From Stereocaulon alpinum (taxonomy: Eukaryota > Ascomycota > Lecanoromycetes > Lecanorales > Stereocaulaceae), in assembly GCA_018257865.1 (NCBI GenBank), contig JAEUBA010000064.1:1-64000 (forward strand): DNA of 64,000 bases, in the 5' to 3' direction. The translations under genes and the position numbers were made by a program. The notes beneath the pieces are model-generated. The model searched no databases. It was not told the DNA's origin and saw only the letters and a program-made list of their open reading frames with translations. Within the stretch, counting starts at the first letter, position 1, and each line of letters begins with the position of its first letter. Positions 60,493-64,000 of the stretch are shown piece after piece.

Positions 60493-60935
60493 CATTCGTA
60501 CAAGTATGCAAGTAGAGGAGAGCGTTCACTCTGCCTGGGACAGGAGGAGTAAAGCGCATTGCTCTATGCCTATCCACGTCGGGTATGGATCCCTTCTTGA
60601 CAATGAACATCCAGGCATCTAGATAGAACCACCATCGAGATACATTATTGACTGAATCTTGCGCCGCGCAGTCCTACGTTACCATGGAGCGGAGAAATTG
60701 GCTGTCACTACTCACAGAGTCACAGACGGGAGATCCGTGCGACTAACCTAATTTCGGATTGCTTATGGAGTGCTCAAGATACGAGTAGTAGTAGTGATAC
60801 ATGTAGTATTATGCACTGGGACGTAAGGTCCCATCGTGACTTATCATAGTTCTATGTTCTTTCTACATCGCAGAAGGCTACTGAGACATACTAAGTACTG
60901 TCTCTTTGAATCATGATTTGCATCCACCCTGATTA

Positions 60936-60972
<37 letters not shown>

Positions 60973-61189
60973 TATTAATATTGTAGCAAAGAAGCTGAGA
61001 TGTCTTTCGTAGAGTCTCGGAATCTGCTCGTATTAGCATTTCCGAAGACTCGGGATACCCTGGCCCGTCCTGCCCGTAATGATTACGATCACGACCACTT
61101 CTCACAGTCGCGTCGCGTGGATTTCAAAAGCGGCATTGCTCCTTCCTCCGCGCTTGTGCACTCTTCAAGCAGCAAGACATACTCCAGCA
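60493..61189. other. Divergent promoter region with ATT microsatellite
   Basis: About 700 bp between the giant-protein gene and CDC6, transcribed in opposite directions. It contains the ATT microsatellite at about 60,936-60,978 and short TAG repeats at about 60,786-60,796. Confidence 0.55.
60936..60978. repeat. (ATT)n microsatellite
   Basis: About eleven ATT units with one interruption near the right end. Confidence 0.95.
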
Positions 61190-62956
61190 ATGGCGTCGAT
61201 ACTAGGCAAGAGAGCAAGAGCTACCGAGCCCAGCAAAGGTATGCATTAGAAACGTTCAGACTGCCACTGCCTTCTCTAATCAATACCAGACGATCCCTCT
61301 ATCTCTTCTCGTGTCAAGCGTCGAGCGCGCTTTCCCATTGCCAATGATGAGAACGCTGACCCATCTGATGCACACGATCTTCAAGACGAAGCTCGATACG
61401 AAAGCATTTTGCAGCTTCCAACGCCGAAAACACCTCGCCATCGAGATGCTTTGTCGAAAAGGGTACCCATCACTCCCCGCCATAGGATTGGAGTCGCTGG
61501 ACAACCGGCGACACCGCACACACCTCGAACACCAATAACTCCACACAATGCACCAACCGTGTACAATTGTGCCCGTCGCCTTTTCACAAGAAGCGCCGAC
61601 CCAGGTCCACTGATTGGACGCGAAAAGGAACGGGAGGAATTGCAGACTTTTATCGAGACAGGCATTGCATCTAAGGCTGGCCGTTGCATATATGTGAGCG
61701 GACCTCCGGGCACTGGCAAAAGCGCACTGGTCAGTGAGATTTGTCGAGGTATACAAGGTACCGAAGGAGTCAGGACTGCGTATCTCAATTGCATGAGTGC
61801 CAAAAGCTCAAAAGAGCTGTACGCTAAACTGATGGAAGAGCTGGTCGGCGTCGATTATGAACCATGGGAAGACGAGATCGCACATCTTCGTGCTGTTCTC
61901 CTACCACGGAAGAAATCATCCAACCATATCTATGTGGTGACCTTGGATGAGATCGACCATCTCCTCACACTGGACTTGGAGATCCTTTACACGCTTTTCG
62001 AGTTGTCCCTTCACCAACTTTCACGCCTTATCATCATTGGAATCGCCAATGCGCTTGATTTGACAGATCGCTTCCTTCCACGCCTTAAGGCCAGAAATCT
62101 AAAGCCACAATTGCTGCCGTTCCTCCCATACACAGCACCCCAGATCGCTGCTGTTATCACCACAAAGCTCAAGTCCCTCACCACAACAGACGACACGCAA
62201 CATAGTGATTTCATTCCCTTTCTCCAACCCGCGGCAATACAACTATGCTCAAAGAAGGTTGCCTCACAGACCGGAGATCTTCGAAAAGCTTTCGACATAG
62301 TTCGTCGAACGGTAGATCTTATTGAAGCGGAAACAGAGCAAAAGCACCGATCCAACTTGTCTATCCTGACCTCTCCCTCCAAAACGCCGCTAGGTGAAAA
62401 TCCTAATCTGTCCTCTCCAACATGTCCTGGTCTCAGCAAAAAGACGTCGATCGCAATTCTTACACCCCTGACAGCTCCTCGCGCCACAATAGCTCACGTG
62501 TCACGCGTTTCTACAGCAGCGCTCAGCAACGGCACGACCCAGCGCTTGCAAACTCTCAATCTGCAGCAGAAAGCAGCACTATGCGCCCTCTTGTCTCATC
62601 AGAAGACGTCTCGTAAAGCACCATCGTCAATTTTCTCCACGCCATCGAAAGTGTCTCCTGCGCCTACCGTAAGGATGCTCTATCAGAATTATTGTTCGTT
62701 ATGTAGACGAGACAACGCCTTGCATCCACTCACAAGTACAGAATTCGCAGACGTGATGTCAGGCTTGGAGACGCTTGGTTTGGTCGGAGAGGAGAAGATT
62801 GGGAGAGGGTTTGGTATGATGACACCGAGTAGAAGAGGAAAGGGAGTTGGTGACGAGAAGAGGGTTGTGAGTTTTGTCGATGAAGGGGAGGTAAATGGTT
62901 GCTTGGATGGAGTGGGTGGTGGGATCTTGAGGAGCCTATTGGCTTCTGACGAATGA
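61190..62956 (+). CDS. CDC6: Cell division control protein 6 (Cdc6/Cdc18, AAA+ replication licensing factor)
   Basis: Cdc6 loads the Mcm2-7 helicase at origins with ORC and Cdt1. Exons 61,190-61,238 and 61,290-62,956 give 571 aa. The N-terminus MASILGKRARATEPSK with KRRARFP is basic and followed by many TP sites (LPTPKTPRHR, HTPRTPITPH) expected for CDK control. The region before the ATPase has PLIGREKEREEL. Walker A GPPGTGKSALV is near residue 150 and Walker B YVVTLDEIDHLL near 220. Sensor-1-like IIIGIANALDLTDRFLPRL and sensor-2 region KKVASQTGDLRKAFDIVRR follow. The C-terminal winged helix ends LVGEEKIGRGFGMMTPSRRG. Orc1 is excluded by the short N-terminus without a BAH domain. Confidence 0.93.
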
Positions 62957-63232
62957 ATGATAAAGGGACTAAATGGTTGGATACTAACAAGCATAGAGTT
63001 TTCAATTGCATGAAACACGGCATTGACGTTGCATTGCCTTAGATACCTTACGTTAGCGGGGCGTTTATCAGCATACCGTAAACAGCGAGCATGAATAATC
63101 AGTATTTGCATAATCCGAACGACGACGAAGTCCCATTCACTCATGCCCTTGATGTACACGTTCCCTAAAATATTGCTACAATGAAGTAAAAGCCTCCCAA
63201 AACAACGCTAATGATCTCTTCCATCCCGTCGT
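62957..63232. other. Convergent intergenic region
   Basis: About 275 bp of 3' UTR sequence between CDC6 and the last minus-strand gene. Confidence 0.6.
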
Positions 63233-64000
63233 TCAATCATCCATAGGCTTATCACTCAATTGAACACCATACCTCTCTCCTCCCTCAGACCCCAAACTCG
63301 CCATACTGTCCCTATTCCCCATCCCAGACTCTACACTGCTCCGGTTCCCAATAACGTTCCTACCCATACTACCCGCTACACCAGCTTTCCTTGGTGGGAA
63401 ACGACTGCTTCGGCCTAGGGAGTCGCGCTTTTCGGAGAATGTGGTTGTGCCGTTGGTTTCTTCTGGTGCTGTGTAGTGGGTGTAATTTGAGTCATGGTGG
63501 TCTGCTTCGGGTGCGTGGGGTGGGTCTTCTGGGATGGATTTCGTGGTGTTGTTATTGTTGATGTGGTTGATCATGTTGGTTACGCTACTTTGCTTGGTTG
63601 TTCTTTCCGCAATGGGCGAAGTACCTTCATCTGGAACTTCTAAGCTCGCTCTTACGGCGCTTCGTCGGGGCGCGTCGTTCTGAGTAGGTGAGCTAGTATG
63701 GACTGGGAACCTTGTCGCTGGTGGATCGCTTGATCGGTCTCTTCGATGTGAACGTCCATTGGCGTGAGGTGCGGGACTGCTATTTCGTGACTTTGAGGCT
63801 ATGGCTCGATTACGAGCTTCCATGTTCGCACGGCGATTGCTTTCGTCGGTGCTGATGGCTCTTATGCGAGCGGCATTGGAGGCATTACCTCCACTAGGGG
63901 TGTGAGAGAGTGTTGAGGCGCGTTTGAGTTCGCCGAAAATCTCTTCTTTGTGGGCGAAGAGGTCGCGTATGAGACGGTAAGAATGTTTCTCATGCATCGT
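63233..64000 (-). CDS. C-terminal part of an unidentified Ser/Asn-rich protein (runs off the window)
   Basis: An open minus-strand frame of at least 254 codons continues beyond position 64,000, so only the C-terminus is seen. It begins HSYRLIRDLFAHKEEIFGEL (helical, possibly the end of a folded domain). A disordered part follows (RRDRSSDPPATRFPVHTS, NHINNNNTTKS), then a Gly/Ser/Arg tail (SSRFPPRKAGVAGSMGR) ending ERYGVQLSDKPMDD. The family is not recognised. Many RxxS and SP sites point to phosphorylation. Confidence 0.7.
   Translation of the reverse strand, partial: TMHEKHSYRLIRDLFAHKEEIFGELKRASTLSHTPSGGNASNAARIRAISTDESNRRANMEARNRAIASKSRNSSPAPHANGRSHRRDRSSDPPATRFPVHTSSPTQNDAPRRSAVRASLEVPDEGTSPIAERTTKQSSVTNMINHINNNNTTKSIPEDPPHAPEADHHDSNYTHYTAPEETNGTTTFSEKRDSLGRSSRFPPRKAGVAGSMGRNVIGNRSSVESGMGNRDSMASLGSEGGERYGVQLSDKPMDD

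Noticed and set aside
1..64000. tRNA, rRNA, CRISPR array, bacterial operon or phage
   Set aside because: No T-loop GGTTCGA context with foldable arms, no rRNA blocks, no spaced direct repeats; the introns and gene content are those of a fungal nuclear genome.

Overview
The window is nuclear DNA of a filamentous ascomycete (Pezizomycotina). The gene products are fungal (eIF3j/Hcr1, Kin4-type kinase, Rad7, Rad16, PTH11-type receptor, RAMP4/Ysy6, Pxr1, Cdc6). Introns are about 43-95 bp with GTRNGT-like donors and CTRAC-like branch sites. The left part shows an extreme repeat-induced point mutation (RIP) signature. No order or genus can be assigned from the sequence alone.

Positions 1 to about 17,410 form an AT-rich block almost without CpA/TpG dinucleotides and without any credible intact gene. 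It holds dead transposons that can still be recognised. There is a Gypsy-type LTR retrotransposon on the minus strand (1 to about 3,929) with relics of zinc knuckle, protease, reverse transcriptase and RNase H. Two Helitron-type Rep/helicase elements lie head to tail on the plus strand (about 3,930-9,900 and about 10,440-16,990). The RIP signature stops sharply, only about 300 bp before the first gene.

Positions 17,700-64,000 are ordinary gene-rich euchromatin. In order: eIF3j (+), Kin4-like kinase (+), RAD7 (-), RAD16 (+), acyl-CoA thioesterase-like protein (-), PTH11-like 7TM protein (-), a 2.8-kb gene-poor stretch, two uncertain minus-strand genes, a 60-aa single-TM protein (-), RAMP4/YSY6 (+), a charged coiled-coil protein (-), PXR1 (+), a conserved 232-aa Ser-rich protein (+), a zinc alcohol dehydrogenase (+), a low-complexity ORF (+), a SWIM-finger protein (-), a C2H2 transcription factor (-), a 1772-aa disordered/coiled-coil protein (-), CDC6 (+), and the 3' end of one more gene (-). 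Exon structures were worked out by hand from splice signals, reading phase and family motifs.

Functional links: RAD7 and RAD16 encode the two partners of the yeast global-genome nucleotide-excision-repair complex (NEF4). Here they are head to head with 449 bp between start codons, so they probably share a promoter. PXR1 and the charged coiled-coil gene form a second divergent pair. Very short first exons recur: the start codon is split by an intron in RAD7 and is immediately followed by an intron in YSY6. I found no convincing tRNA, rRNA, CRISPR or biosynthetic cluster. The most unusual parts of the window are the RIP-fossilised Helitron tandem with readable termini and the sharp RIP/euchromatin border.
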